NCBI RefSeq assembly: GCF_018403325.1
Contig: NZ_BOSL01000002.1
Span: 434,001 to 498,000 of the forward strand
Direction: 5' to 3'
Length of the DNA: 64,000 nt
From: Paenibacillus vini
GTDB taxonomy: Bacteria; Bacillota; Bacilli; Paenibacillales; Paenibacillaceae
The notes beneath the pieces were generated by a model. It was not told the DNA's origin, searched no databases, and saw only the letters and a list, made by a program, of their open reading frames with translations. A program made the translations under genes and the position numbers. Below, piece after piece: positions 44,815 to 54,684 of the stretch (its first letter is position 1; each line of letters starts with the position of its first letter).

Positions 44815-46245
44815 TTGCTAGAAATCACAGAGAGCTGGGTAGATTCACTGGCTCCCAATAGTGCGGCCATTAAAAACGGACATGAGCTCGTAAAAAAAGG
44901 GAAGTTTACTGCATTTCATCAAACCGAGGACCGGCAAGTTTTGTTTGGGATCTGTACAGGCAGCGGAAAGACCCCTTATATCCCTTCGGCCGATTTTATG
45001 ACACCCGGCAATCCGGTAATGCGCTGTACTTGTCCAAGCAGGCAATTTCCGTGCAAGCATGGACTTGGGCTGTTATATGCCTATGTGGAGGGCAAGTCCT
45101 TTACTCAAGCCGGGGTGCCGGAGGAGCTTGCCGCGAAGCGCGAAAAGGCGGGGAAACGGGAAGAAAAGAAAGCCAAAGAACTGGCCGGAGAGGCAGAATC
45201 GAAACCAAAGAAAGTAAATAAATCGGCGCTCAAGAAAAAGATTGCTGCACAGCTGGAAGGCTTGGACGTACTGGAGAGGCTGACGCATACCTTGGTCCGC
45301 AGAGGCTTTGGCTCCTTGGACAGTAAGGAACTCAAGATGATTCAAGAGCATGTGAAGCAAATGGGAAGCCACTATTTAAACGGGGCGCAAATCCAGCTTC
45401 GAAAATTGCAATTGATTTTATCCTCAGAGGATAAAGAAAAAGCATATGCCCATGCCGCGGAGCAGCTTGCGGTGATCCATGCTTTTATTAAAAAAGGACG
45501 GGCGCATTTACTTCAGAAGCTGGAAGATCCCGAGCTTACCATGGATCACGAATCGACGATAGAAGAATGGCTTGGCCATGCCTGGCAGATTGCGGAATTA
45601 AGAGCAGCTAATTTGACCACACATGAAGTTGAAATGATTCAGCTATCGTTTATTAGCTATGATGACCCGAGCCGGCAAGAGTATTTCGACCTTGGTTACT
45701 GGATTCAGCTGGACAGCGGGGAGATCCACAGCACGGTTCAATATCGTCCTTATAAAGCAGCTAAGCTGATGCGGGAAGAAGACAGTTTTTTTGATGTGGC
45801 CCGTATTCCGCAGCTTTACAGATATCCCGGAGATATGAACCGACGCGTGCGTTATGAAAGCTTTACAACAAGAAAAATCGAGGATACGGATCTGTCCGGA
45901 GTCCGGAAGTTTGCCGTGAACTCATACGCTGAAGCTGTGAAAAAGGTTAAAAATCAGCTCAAAAATCCCTTGGCTGATCCCAACCCTGTAATGCTGCTTC
46001 ATTTTGAAGAGGTGACGGCAGATGAAGCAGGCAGGTTTTTCATCTCCAATTCCCGAGGAGAAAGTCTGGAACTTTTTGATTTGCTTGAGATTTCCACCGT
46101 GCCTTTGCTAAAGCTTATACCCCAAGACCAACTGCAGGATGCGGTAATGCTTGTCTTATTCGATCATCATACGCTGAGCGGCAGATTGCGAGTGCAGCCG
46201 TTAAGCCTGCTTAACGGGAAGGAAATCATTCGTTTCATTTACTAA
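44815..46245 (+). CDS. SWIM zinc-finger protein (first gene of five-gene cluster)
   Basis: 476 residues. The SWIM motif CxCx6CxH is at Cys71, Cys73, Cys80 and His82 (CTCPSRQFPCKH). A Lys/Glu-rich coiled stretch (about 105-145) and a long C-terminal region without a recognised domain follow. SWIM domains bind zinc and usually nucleic acid or protein. TTG 44815 has AGGAGGG seven bases upstream. The 28-base gap to the HEAT gene and the shared strand show it opens an operon. The A/T-rich 44740-44800 region should hold the promoter but I cannot fix it. Confidence 0.85.
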   Translation: MLEITESWVDSLAPNSAAIKNGHELVKKGKFTAFHQTEDRQVLFGICTGSGKTPYIPSADFMTPGNPVMRCTCPSRQFPCKHGLGLLYAYVEGKSFTQAGVPEELAAKREKAGKREEKKAKELAGEAESKPKKVNKSALKKKIAAQLEGLDVLERLTHTLVRRGFGSLDSKELKMIQEHVKQMGSHYLNGAQIQLRKLQLILSSEDKEKAYAHAAEQLAVIHAFIKKGRAHLLQKLEDPELTMDHESTIEEWLGHAWQIAELRAANLTTHEVEMIQLSFISYDDPSRQEYFDLGYWIQLDSGEIHSTVQYRPYKAAKLMREEDSFFDVARIPQLYRYPGDMNRRVRYESFTTRKIEDTDLSGVRKFAVNSYAEAVKKVKNQLKNPLADPNPVMLLHFEEVTADEAGRFFISNSRGESLELFDLLEISTVPLLKLIPQDQLQDAVMLVLFDHHTLSGRLRVQPLSLLNGKEIIRFIY

Positions 46246-46273
46246 ATAAAAGCATAGGGAGGGACCGGGGAAA

Positions 46274-48130
46274 ATGAGCAACACGCCGCTGATGGAGTTA
46301 AACGAAGAAATCAGGCGCTTGTATATAGCCGGAAGCGATTTGGCTGCCGGAGACTACAGACTTAAACGGCTTTTGCCCGTTTTGCAGCAGATGGGCCAGC
46401 GGGCGCCGATTTTTATGAAATTGTCGGAAGGGGTCGCGGAGCTGATCGAGCCGGCGGCCAATAATCCGCAGTCCGACTCGGCCAAACGCCTGCAGGATGT
46501 CAACCTGCTGTTGCAGTCGATATTACGTACCCAAGGGGAGGGAGCGTCGGAAGGCGAGACGGCATCGCTTGTTACCAACCCGATGCCGTTGCGTACTTTT
46601 TTATCCTATCGCAAACTTTCTGCCGTCCGGACCGCCTTGACGACCCGGGGAGGAGGGCGTTACGAGATCATTTACGAGGCTTATCAGTCCGGTTATTTTC
46701 AGGACCTCAGACTGGTTCCCTTGGCGATACAAGCGCTGAGTGATCCTTATACGGAAATTGCCGATCTGGCCATGGACCGGATCCTGCCCGCTTACGGACC
46801 CGCCATCGTACCGCATTTGCTGGATAGCTTTCACGCTGAAGGAGGGAGGCTTGAAGCTCGCAAGCTGACCGTCGTGGCGAAGTGCGGCGGAAAAGAAGTA
46901 CTAACTGCAATATATGAAGCTGCCGTCTCTGGTTCGGACGAGGTAAGAACTACAGCGATCCATTTGCTCGCCGGGCATAAGGAATACGAGGAAGCCCTGC
47001 TGGACTGGAGCCGCGACAAGAAGAAGGGCATTCGCGAGGCAGCCTATGCGGCTTTGGCGGAGAGCGGGTGGGAGAGTGCGGTAGAAAGGCTCTATGAAGC
47101 ATCCCAAGGAAAAGACAGCGAACTCGTAAATCCTTCCTTGTCCCGCTGCCAATCTCCATTACTAACACGAATGCTCGCTCAGGATTTCGCAAAGCTGTTA
47201 AAGTCACAGCAAGAGATACCTCCCCTTTCAGATAAGCAAAAAATAACGGACAATGCGGCCCAAATCAAGCGTTATCTCTGGTCGCTCCATCTCAAAGAAA
47301 GCCCCGAGCTCGAAGCGCTCTATCTGGAAGTGCTGCGCCGGTATGAATGGTACATGTTTAAACTGGATTGGTCATATTTGGCCAATGAAGCCATTCGATA
47401 CGTGAGCAGGACGGGCACCGCGGAGGGGCGCCGATTAGTGGAGGAAGCTTTGGAGTTGGATTTTGCCCGATCTGCCAATACCGTTCATTTTACATGCGAA
47501 ATCTTTGTTAAAGCACAGCCGATCCTTTCTCCGCAAAGGCTGTACGAGGTATATGCAAATGTACTGGAACAGGGAACCGGGGCGTCCGCATTAAGCGGGA
47601 GCAAGAAAAATTGCAAGCGACTGCTGGGGACCATAGAGGGGCTCGTAGTTTCACGAACCTATAAGCGCTTAGCTCAGGATTGGGCCCGTGGCGAAGAAGT
47701 CTATGTCTATGATGTGGAAATGCCATCGCCAGAATCCATTGCGGCAAGCTGGGATTCAAGATGGCTGGATCATTTTATCCTACTAGATCATTTGGCACTG
47801 GTAAGTGCATTTGCCCGGCCCGGTCATGAGGGTGCGATATCATTTTTGCTGGACCGGTTGAAGAATTCACCGGAATTCCGCAACCGTTTTGCCAATTTGG
47901 CGGTGATCGGGCTTGTAAGGGCGGGCATCCCGGAACACGACCTTCATGAAGCTCTGGTTTCCGCTATGGAGGATGAGCGGAATACGGAATGTCACGAAAT
48001 CGAGTTGTTTCTGTTCGGGCAGCTTTGCTGTTTGCCGGCGCGTTATGCGGAACGAATTCGCGCGGTGCTTCCGAAATTTAAAGGCCGTGCCGAAGAACAA
48101 TTGACTTCTATTTTGAACTCACAAAACTAA
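46274..48130 (+). CDS. HEAT-repeat-like protein (cluster gene 2)
   Basis: 618 residues, cytosolic, almost entirely helical. Segments such as LRLVPLAIQALSDPYTEIADLAMDRIL, GPAIVPHLLDSF and DEVRTTAIHLLAGHKEYEEALLDW have the helix-pair pattern of HEAT repeats from about 130 to 290; similar pairs recur near 530-610. It is probably a scaffold. In related clusters of other bacteria the gene in this place is often a DUF5691-type protein; that link is from memory of the family context. ATG follows GGGAGGGACCGGGG. Confidence 0.7.
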   Translation: MSNTPLMELNEEIRRLYIAGSDLAAGDYRLKRLLPVLQQMGQRAPIFMKLSEGVAELIEPAANNPQSDSAKRLQDVNLLLQSILRTQGEGASEGETASLVTNPMPLRTFLSYRKLSAVRTALTTRGGGRYEIIYEAYQSGYFQDLRLVPLAIQALSDPYTEIADLAMDRILPAYGPAIVPHLLDSFHAEGGRLEARKLTVVAKCGGKEVLTAIYEAAVSGSDEVRTTAIHLLAGHKEYEEALLDWSRDKKKGIREAAYAALAESGWESAVERLYEASQGKDSELVNPSLSRCQSPLLTRMLAQDFAKLLKSQQEIPPLSDKQKITDNAAQIKRYLWSLHLKESPELEALYLEVLRRYEWYMFKLDWSYLANEAIRYVSRTGTAEGRRLVEEALELDFARSANTVHFTCEIFVKAQPILSPQRLYEVYANVLEQGTGASALSGSKKNCKRLLGTIEGLVVSRTYKRLAQDWARGEEVYVYDVEMPSPESIAASWDSRWLDHFILLDHLALVSAFARPGHEGAISFLLDRLKNSPEFRNRFANLAVIGLVRAGIPEHDLHEALVSAMEDERNTECHEIELFLFGQLCCLPARYAERIRAVLPKFKGRAEEQLTSILNSQN

Positions 48131-48149
48131 TTCACAAGGAGTGTCGGAT

Positions 48150-49250
48150 ATGAGCAACGTATATAGTATGCAAGATGTGATGCGCCTGCCGGCTGAATTG
48201 CTGTTTCAGGATGAGCTTAAGGCGCTGATAGCGGAAGATCGAGGGACAATCCCGACTGGATGGCAGATGTCTCCTCAAGCCGTATTGAAGTTTATCGTCG
48301 GGGGCGTGGCCGGCAAGCAAAAGATCACTCCCAAATATATCGGGAACACGCGGATTGTCGAAATGGCGATCGCTACGTTGGTGACGGACCGGGCCCTGCT
48401 GCTGATCGGCGAGCCCGGAACGGCCAAATCCTGGCTGTCCGAAAATTTAGCTGCGGCTATATACGGAAATTCGGGCTTGGTCGTTCAAGGAACCGCAGGG
48501 ACTACCGAAGAACAGGTGCGTTATTCCTGGAATTACGCCATGCTTCTGGCCCAAGGCCCTACACCGGAAGCGCTTGTGCAAAGTCCGATCATGAGAGCGA
48601 TGGAGGCAGGGGGAATTGCCCGGTTTGAGGAAATTTCACGTTGTGCCTCGGAAGTTCAGGATGCGTTAATTTCAATCTTATCGGAAAAGACGATTTCCGT
48701 TCCGGAGCTCGGCAAGGAAGCGCATGCACGGAAAGGTTTCAGCATCATCGCTACCGCCAACACCCGTGACCGCGGAGTCAATGAAATGTCGACGGCTTTG
48801 AAGCGCCGGTTCAATATGATCGTACTGCCTGCGCCGGCGGATTTGGAGACCGAAGTCGAGATCGTCAAGAAACGTGTTGCCGAAATTGCGTCTTCTTATG
48901 ATCTGCAGGCAGCGGTTCCGGCAGACGAAGCGCTGCACAAGGTGGTGACGATATTCAGGGAACTGAGAAGCGGAATGACGCTGGATAAAAAGGAAAAGGT
49001 CAAATCCCCTGCCGGCGTCATCTCGACCGCTGAAGCGATTTCGCTGCTCACGAACAGTATGGCGCTTGCCGCCAGCTTCGGCGATGGAGAGATGACGGAC
49101 GAGGATTTGGCGGCCGGCCTCCAGGGGGCCATCGTCAAGGATGACGATAAAGACCGGCTCGTCTGGAAGGAGTACCTGGACCATGTGATGAAAAAACGCG
49201 GGGCGGGCTGGCGAGGGCTTTATAACGCATGCAAGGAGATCAATCCATGA
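48150..49250 (+). CDS. MoxR-type AAA ATPase (cluster gene 3)
   Basis: 366 residues. Walker A GEPGTAKS (87-94), Walker B region IARFEEIS with Glu160-Glu161 where Asp-Glu is usual, sensor 1 ATANTRDRG near 207 and an Arg-rich LKRRFN. MoxR ATPases act as chaperones with VWA partners, and a VWA protein is encoded two genes on. ATG 48150 follows AAGGAG by eight bases. Its stop overlaps the next ATG. Confidence 0.9.
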   Translation: MSNVYSMQDVMRLPAELLFQDELKALIAEDRGTIPTGWQMSPQAVLKFIVGGVAGKQKITPKYIGNTRIVEMAIATLVTDRALLLIGEPGTAKSWLSENLAAAIYGNSGLVVQGTAGTTEEQVRYSWNYAMLLAQGPTPEALVQSPIMRAMEAGGIARFEEISRCASEVQDALISILSEKTISVPELGKEAHARKGFSIIATANTRDRGVNEMSTALKRRFNMIVLPAPADLETEVEIVKKRVAEIASSYDLQAAVPADEALHKVVTIFRELRSGMTLDKKEKVKSPAGVISTAEAISLLTNSMALAASFGDGEMTDEDLAAGLQGAIVKDDDKDRLVWKEYLDHVMKKRGAGWRGLYNACKEINP

Positions 49251-51592
49251 AAGGGGGACGCGGCGCCGGAGTTCATATTTTTGGCGTCCGGCACCTGTCG
49301 CCAGCCGGTGCGTTTCATGTTCTTGACTATTTGGAGCGTGTACAGCCTACGGCGGTTTTGATTGAAGGTCCGTCGGACGCCACCTCGGAAATCGTTCATT
49401 TGACGAGTTCTTCTACCAAGCCTCCGGTGGCGATCCTGGCTTTTACGGAACAATTGCCGGTACGTACGGTTTTATGGCCGTTTGCCGATTATTCACCTGA
49501 ATTCCAGGCGATGCGTTGGGCTCGGAAGAAGGGCGCAGCCTGCGCATTCATCGATTTGCCATCAGCTTCAGCCATCTGCCTGCAGGAGGCACGGTGGGAG
49601 AGAGTGCGTCCTGACCGATCGGATGACGAGGGATCTCATCGAGAAACTCAAGAAAGTCAAGGGTCCGGAGACGAACCCCTTGATCTATATCAGCGGATTG
49701 CGGAAATTTCCGGAGAAGTCGATTATGACGCCTTTTGGGAACGGAACTTTGAGCATAATTTGAGCCCGGATGCCTATCGCCAGGCGATATTGGCTTATTC
49801 AAGGCAAATGAGGGAGTTGACGGAGGAGCAAGAGCGAACTAACGAAACGCTGGCATACGCCTACAATGCTGTCCGTGAAGCTTATATGTGCAGGCGGATT
49901 GCCGAGACGATCGCGGAGGGACATAAGCCCGACGAGATTGTTGTCATTTGCGGGGCTTATCACGCTTCGGCGCTGTTCAATTTAGAGGGCGCCATGAGCG
50001 ATGAGGAACTGAAGCGGCTGCCTTCCCGGCGGACTAAACTGACGCTGATGCCTTATTCGTATTTGAAGCTGTCCTCGCTTACCGGTTACGGAGCCGGCAA
50101 TATTGCGCCGTTCTATTTTGAAATGATGTGGAAGCAGATGATTCGCGGAAGACTTGGGGATTTACCCTATCATTATTTGACCTCCATTGCGGGGGATTTA
50201 AGAAATGTGGGTACGAATCGTTCAACAGCGGAAGTGATCGAAGGGGTGAGACTTGCTGAATCCCTGGCCGCTCTGCATGACGGATGCCAGCCGTCCCTGC
50301 GAGATTTGCGGGATGCGGCAAAGACGCTACTTGGGCGGGGGGAACTTTCGGTGATAGCAGAGTCCCTGGCACGTATCGAAGTTGGCACAGCCATAGGAGA
50401 ATTGGCGGAAGGAGTTAGTCAGACACCCATTCAGGAAGATATGAACCGCCAGTTGAAACGGCTCAAGCTGGATAAGTACAAAACCGCAGTGGCGAACGAC
50501 TTGGTGCTCGATCTGCGGGAAAATCGCAGGGTTTCCTCGGAGGAAGCCGCTTTTTTGGACCTGAACCGCTCGTTATGGTTTCATCGTCTGAAGCTGCTCG
50601 GCATTCATTTTGTCAAGGAACGAAGCAGGGCCCAAGGCCAGGCCGAGTGGGCGGAGCATTGGATTCTGCAGTGGTCCCCGGAAGTGGAGATTGAGGTTGT
50701 TGAATCCACGCTGCTCGGCGAAACGGTTGACGTTGCAGCCGGGTTTGTATTTCAGCAGCGTCTGGAAAGTTGCGAAACTATAGAGGAGGCTTCCAGCCTC
50801 ATTACGGTCGCTTATGAGTGCGGCATGATTCATCAGATGGAGGCGGGGCGTCAGACGCTTCAAAAACTGGCGGTAGAAAGTCAAGACGTCGTCCAAATTG
50901 CCGCGGCGGCCGGAAGGCTGGCCCGGTTGATTCGTTTCGGCGGGATACGGAAAATTGACACTGCGCCGCTAACCCCTCTGCTTCGGCAAATGTTCATGAA
51001 GGCCTGCCTGTTTCTGAACGAGGCAAGCCGGTGCAATGACGAGGTGGCGCAAGCTATGGCGGCCTCGATGAATGAATTGAATTTTGTTGCCGCCGAGCAT
51101 GGCGATGAAGTGGATGAAGAATTGTGGATTCAGGTGCTAACGGAATTGTCCGACCGCGATGATGCACATGCCCGGCTCTCGGGCTTCGCTTGCGCGATCT
51201 TGCTGGAGCGGGGTCAAATGACCGCGGAGCAATGCTCAGCCGAAGTTTCCCGTCGTTTATCCCCGGGAATTCCGGCGGACCTTGGAGCCGGCTGGTTCGA
51301 GGGCTTGGCGATGCGCAACCGCTACGCTCTTATATCCCGAATGAGTTTGTGGGAACAGCTGAACGAATACATTGGCAAGCTCGAAGATGAAGAATTTATG
51401 CGGGCGCTGGTCTTTTTGCGGCGGGCCTTCAGTACCTTCAGTTCGAAGGAGAAGACGATGGTCGCAGAGCTGCTTGGAGAGCTTTGGGGCAGAGACATTG
51501 AACAAGTGGCGGAGATGTTGACGGACGATTTAAAGGAGGATGAAGCCCGAATGCTGGATGAATTGAATGATTTTGATTTTGAGGATTTTTAA
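49247..51592 (+). CDS. DUF5682 family protein (cluster gene 4)
   Basis: 781 residues. The N-terminal part (HIFGVRHLSPAGAFHV, VLIEGPSDA) and VVICGAYHASAL near residue 240 resemble the glycine-histidine motifs of the TraB/ChaN-like fold found in DUF5682. The rest is helical with no catalytic motif that I recognise. The ATG lies in the overlap with the ATPase stop with AAGGAG upstream, so synthesis is coupled. It may be the client or effector of the ATPase. Confidence 0.8.
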   Translation: MKGGRGAGVHIFGVRHLSPAGAFHVLDYLERVQPTAVLIEGPSDATSEIVHLTSSSTKPPVAILAFTEQLPVRTVLWPFADYSPEFQAMRWARKKGAACAFIDLPSASAICLQEARWERVRPDRSDDEGSHRETQESQGSGDEPLDLYQRIAEISGEVDYDAFWERNFEHNLSPDAYRQAILAYSRQMRELTEEQERTNETLAYAYNAVREAYMCRRIAETIAEGHKPDEIVVICGAYHASALFNLEGAMSDEELKRLPSRRTKLTLMPYSYLKLSSLTGYGAGNIAPFYFEMMWKQMIRGRLGDLPYHYLTSIAGDLRNVGTNRSTAEVIEGVRLAESLAALHDGCQPSLRDLRDAAKTLLGRGELSVIAESLARIEVGTAIGELAEGVSQTPIQEDMNRQLKRLKLDKYKTAVANDLVLDLRENRRVSSEEAAFLDLNRSLWFHRLKLLGIHFVKERSRAQGQAEWAEHWILQWSPEVEIEVVESTLLGETVDVAAGFVFQQRLESCETIEEASSLITVAYECGMIHQMEAGRQTLQKLAVESQDVVQIAAAAGRLARLIRFGGIRKIDTAPLTPLLRQMFMKACLFLNEASRCNDEVAQAMAASMNELNFVAAEHGDEVDEELWIQVLTELSDRDDAHARLSGFACAILLERGQMTAEQCSAEVSRRLSPGIPADLGAGWFEGLAMRNRYALISRMSLWEQLNEYIGKLEDEEFMRALVFLRRAFSTFSSKEKTMVAELLGELWGRDIEQVAEMLTDDLKEDEARMLDELNDFDFEDF

Positions 51593-51594
51593 AG

Positions 51595-52812
51595 ATGGAA
51601 CATGTAGTGGAACGTCAAACCTTATCGCGTTGGAGGCTGATACTAGGCGCAACCGCTGAAGAAGAGCTGAACAGGCACTCGGGAGCCGATCCGTTGAGTT
51701 TGACCGCGGAGGAGCAGATCATGGACCGTGCGCTGGCTGCCATCTATGATCAAACCGATGGATCGGGAAACGGAGCGAATTCAGGCACCGGCTCTCATGG
51801 ACGCGGGGCGGGGAGAGGCAAATCCGCTCCCCGGCTTGCCGAGTGGCTCGGGGATGTCAGGACTTTTTTTCCGGAAGATGTCGTCTCGGTAATTCAGCAT
51901 GATGCAATGGAACGCAAGGGTTGGAAACAACTGCTGTTTGAGCCGGAGGTTTTGGCCAGCGTGAAGCCGGATATTCAACTGGTCGGCACCTTGCTGTCGC
52001 TGAAGGGAAAAATTCCGGAGCGGACGAAGGATACGGCCCGCATGCTCGTACAGGCCGTGGTGGACGAATTGATCAAGCATATGGAGAATGAGCTTAGAAG
52101 GGCTGTGACCGGTGCCTTGAACCGCAGGCAGCACACGCCGATCTCTTCGTTAAGCGGTATCGATTGGAAGCGTACGATCCAGCGGAACTTGAAAAATTAC
52201 GATACCGACCGGCGGGTGATTATACCGGAACGATTCTATTATTTTGACAGGGTGAAAAGCAACAAGGAATGGACGGTGATCGTCGATATCGACCAGAGCG
52301 GCTCTATGGCGGAATCCGTTATCTGGGCATCCGTGATCGGTTCGATATTTGCAAGTATCCCCGCGCTCGACACCCGGGTCGTCGTCTTTGATACCGAAGT
52401 GGTCGATCTTACGGAGCAATGCGCCAATGACCCGGTAGATATGCTGTTCGGGATTCAGCTTGGAGGAGGAACGAATATCGATAAGTCGGTGGCCTATTGC
52501 GAGCAGTTTATTCAAGAGCCCGGTAAGACGTTATTTATATTAATTTCCGATCTCTATGAGGGAGGGAACCAGTCCAGGTTGATTCGCCGGATGCGTGAAA
52601 TGAATGAGTCGGGGGTCAAGACGCTCTGCCTGCTTGCGCTGTCCGATGAAGGAAAACCGTTCTATGACGAACGATTGGCCAACACTTTTTCGAAGAACGG
52701 CACCCCCAGCTTTGCCTGCACGCCGGCTTTGCTCCCGGAACTCGTGGAAGGCGCGCTAAAAGGGCAGGATTTGACGGAGCTGGCCAAGCGGCTGGAGGCA
52801 AAAGGGAGATAA
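51595..52812 (+). CDS. VWA domain protein (cluster gene 5)
   Basis: 405 residues: helical N-terminal half with a Gly/Ser-rich linker (about 55-76), then a von Willebrand A domain starting WTVIVDIDQSGSM. The metal-ion site is complete: DxSxS at Asp233, Ser235, Ser237, Thr in GGGTNID near 287, and ISDLYEGG later. VWA proteins of this type partner MoxR ATPases. It starts two bases after the DUF5682 stop and is last in the cluster. Confidence 0.88.
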   Translation: MEHVVERQTLSRWRLILGATAEEELNRHSGADPLSLTAEEQIMDRALAAIYDQTDGSGNGANSGTGSHGRGAGRGKSAPRLAEWLGDVRTFFPEDVVSVIQHDAMERKGWKQLLFEPEVLASVKPDIQLVGTLLSLKGKIPERTKDTARMLVQAVVDELIKHMENELRRAVTGALNRRQHTPISSLSGIDWKRTIQRNLKNYDTDRRVIIPERFYYFDRVKSNKEWTVIVDIDQSGSMAESVIWASVIGSIFASIPALDTRVVVFDTEVVDLTEQCANDPVDMLFGIQLGGGTNIDKSVAYCEQFIQEPGKTLFILISDLYEGGNQSRLIRRMREMNESGVKTLCLLALSDEGKPFYDERLANTFSKNGTPSFACTPALLPELVEGALKGQDLTELAKRLEAKGR

Positions 52813-53153
52813 AGCGGCTCCGTTGTCATATTGGAATCGATAGACTCATACTCATTTAATATGGCGGAAATTGAGCCGCCTTGCTCGTGACGAAGCGCCG
52901 GTTAAAAAAAAGTAGACTCGGACGGTGTATTCCGTCATAAATCCGCATCTGGTACATATGATGATACTAGTCCAAATGCATGTACGAGTTACGCCGCTTC
53001 GTTTTTGTTCTCTCCACCGGGATTTGCGGCGGCGGACACGGGTACGGGGAGCTGCCGCTCCTGCTGTAGCTAAGATTTCAAAATGTTGGTGAATAACGAA
53101 GCGGATGCTCTCAAAGCATTTTTCCTTCGGCGAATTTTGAGGAGGGGATATCA
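52813..53153. other. Gene-free region between the cluster and spoIVA
   Basis: 341 bases without a supported gene. AGCGGCTC near the start and GAGCCGC about 50 bases on could form a loose closing hairpin for the cluster. A candidate sigma-E promoter lies at 52936-52962. ATGCT/AGCAT plus T run near 53104-53122 forms a small hairpin just before the spoIVA ribosome site. Confidence 0.5.
52936..52962 (+). promoter_or_regulatory. Candidate sigma-E promoter of spoIVA
   Basis: CATAAA begins at 52936 and CATATGAT at 52955, about 13-14 bases apart, similar to mother-cell sigma-E sites. The leader to spoIVA would be about 185 bases. The match is partial. Confidence 0.4.
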
Positions 53154-54638
53154 TTGGTATTGGAGAAAGTGGACATTTTTAAGGACATTGCCGAACGTAC
53201 CGGAGGGGATATTTATCTGGGTGTCGTCGGAGCTGTCCGCACCGGCAAATCAACGTTTATCAAACGATTCATGGAAACGGTGGTGCTCCCGAACATTTCC
53301 AGCGAGGCGGACCGGGTAAGGGCGGTGGATGAACTTCCGCAAAGCGCAGCCGGCAAGACGATCATGACGACCGAGCCGAAGTTCGTTCCGAACAATGCGG
53401 TGCAAATCAAGGTCGCCGAAGGGCTTGAGGTCAACGTTAGGCTCGTGGATTGCGTCGGATACGCGGTAGAGGGCGCCAAAGGATACGAGGATGAAAACGG
53501 TCCCCGGATGATATCCACGCCTTGGTTCGAGGAACCGATTCCGTTTCAGGAAGCGGCAGAAATCGGAACCCGTAAAGTCATTCAGGAGCATTCCACTTTG
53601 GGCGTCGTCGTAACGACGGACGGCACGATCGCCGACATTCCGCGCTATTCCTATGTGGAATCGGAGGAGCGGGTAATTGCCGAGTTGAAGGAAGTCGGCA
53701 AACCGTTTGTGCTTGTCATCAACTCGACGCGTCCGAGTAGCGACGAAGCCCAACAACTACGCGGCGAACTGGCCGCCAAATACGATATCCCGGTCATTAC
53801 GTTAAGCGCAGCTACAATGACCGAAGAAGACGTGACCGGTGTACTGAGAGAGGTTCTTTACGAATTCCCGGTTCATGAAGTCAACGTCAACCTTCCGAGC
53901 TGGGTCATGGTGCTGAATGAGAACCACTGGCTTCGCAGTAATTATGAGAATTCCGTTCGCGACACCGTAAAAGATATTCGCAGACTCCGGGATGTCGATC
54001 GTGTCGTCAGCAATTTCATGGAATACGATTTCATCGATCGCGCCGGGCTTAGCGGCCTGAACATGGGTCAGGGCGTGGCGGAGATCGATCTATATGCTCC
54101 GGACGATCTCTATGACCATATCCTCATGGAAGTGGTCGGAGTAGAGATCCGCGGCAAAGATCATCTGCTTCAACTGATGCAGGATTTCACGCATGCCAAG
54201 AAGGAATACGACCGGTTTGCGGAAGCACTTGAAATGGTCAAGACTACCGGCTACGGCATCGCCGCGCCGTCGCTTGCCGAAATGGCGCTCGACGAGCCGG
54301 AACTGATACGGCAAGGCTCCCGGTTCGGGGTAAGACTGAAAGCGACGGCGCCTTCAATTCATATGATTCGCGTCGACGTAGAGTCCGAGTTCGCACCGAT
54401 TATCGGGACGGAAAAGCAAAGCGAAGAGCTCGTCCGGTATCTGATGCAAGATTTCGAGAACGATCCGATCAAAATTTGGGAGTCCGATATTTTTGGCCGT
54501 TCGCTGCATTCCATCGTGAGAGAGGGAATCCAGGGCAAAATCGCCATGATGCCTGACAATGCCCGTTACAAGCTGCAGGAAACACTCGGAAGAATCATCA
54601 ACGAAGGTTCCGGCGGACTCATCGCCATCATCCTTTAA
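53154..54638 (+). CDS. spoIVA: Stage IV sporulation protein A (coat ATPase)
   Basis: 494 residues, strongly conserved with B. subtilis SpoIVA along the full length. The Walker A GAVRTGKST (26-34) and TTEPKFVP, DCVGY, TTDGTI and NSTRPS motifs of the GTPase-like ATPase domain are present, as is the conserved C-terminal end GSGGLIAIIL. SpoIVA polymerises on the forespore surface with ATP hydrolysis to make the coat basement layer. TTG 53154 follows GAGGAGGGG; a second TTG at 53160 would give the B. subtilis-like start MEKVDIF. Confidence 0.97.
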   Translation: MVLEKVDIFKDIAERTGGDIYLGVVGAVRTGKSTFIKRFMETVVLPNISSEADRVRAVDELPQSAAGKTIMTTEPKFVPNNAVQIKVAEGLEVNVRLVDCVGYAVEGAKGYEDENGPRMISTPWFEEPIPFQEAAEIGTRKVIQEHSTLGVVVTTDGTIADIPRYSYVESEERVIAELKEVGKPFVLVINSTRPSSDEAQQLRGELAAKYDIPVITLSAATMTEEDVTGVLREVLYEFPVHEVNVNLPSWVMVLNENHWLRSNYENSVRDTVKDIRRLRDVDRVVSNFMEYDFIDRAGLSGLNMGQGVAEIDLYAPDDLYDHILMEVVGVEIRGKDHLLQLMQDFTHAKKEYDRFAEALEMVKTTGYGIAAPSLAEMALDEPELIRQGSRFGVRLKATAPSIHMIRVDVESEFAPIIGTEKQSEELVRYLMQDFENDPIKIWESDIFGRSLHSIVREGIQGKIAMMPDNARYKLQETLGRIINEGSGGLIAIIL

Positions 54639-54642
54639 AATA

Positions 54643-54684
54643 AAAAACAGGGCAGGCTGGTTCATTCAGCCTGCCCTGTTTTTT
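54643..54684 (+). terminator. Terminator after spoIVA
   Basis: AAAACAGGGCAGGCTG and CAGCCTGCCCTGTTTT form a perfect long stem with a seven-base loop, then T run. Confidence 0.9.

Noticed and set aside
44815-52812. Prophage or integrative element
   Set aside because: No integrase, phage structural genes, flanking repeats or tRNA target were seen around the five-gene cluster.
53083-53319. Small plus-strand ORF before spoIVA
   Set aside because: It overlaps the spoIVA ribosome site and first 55 codons in another frame and lacks its own site.
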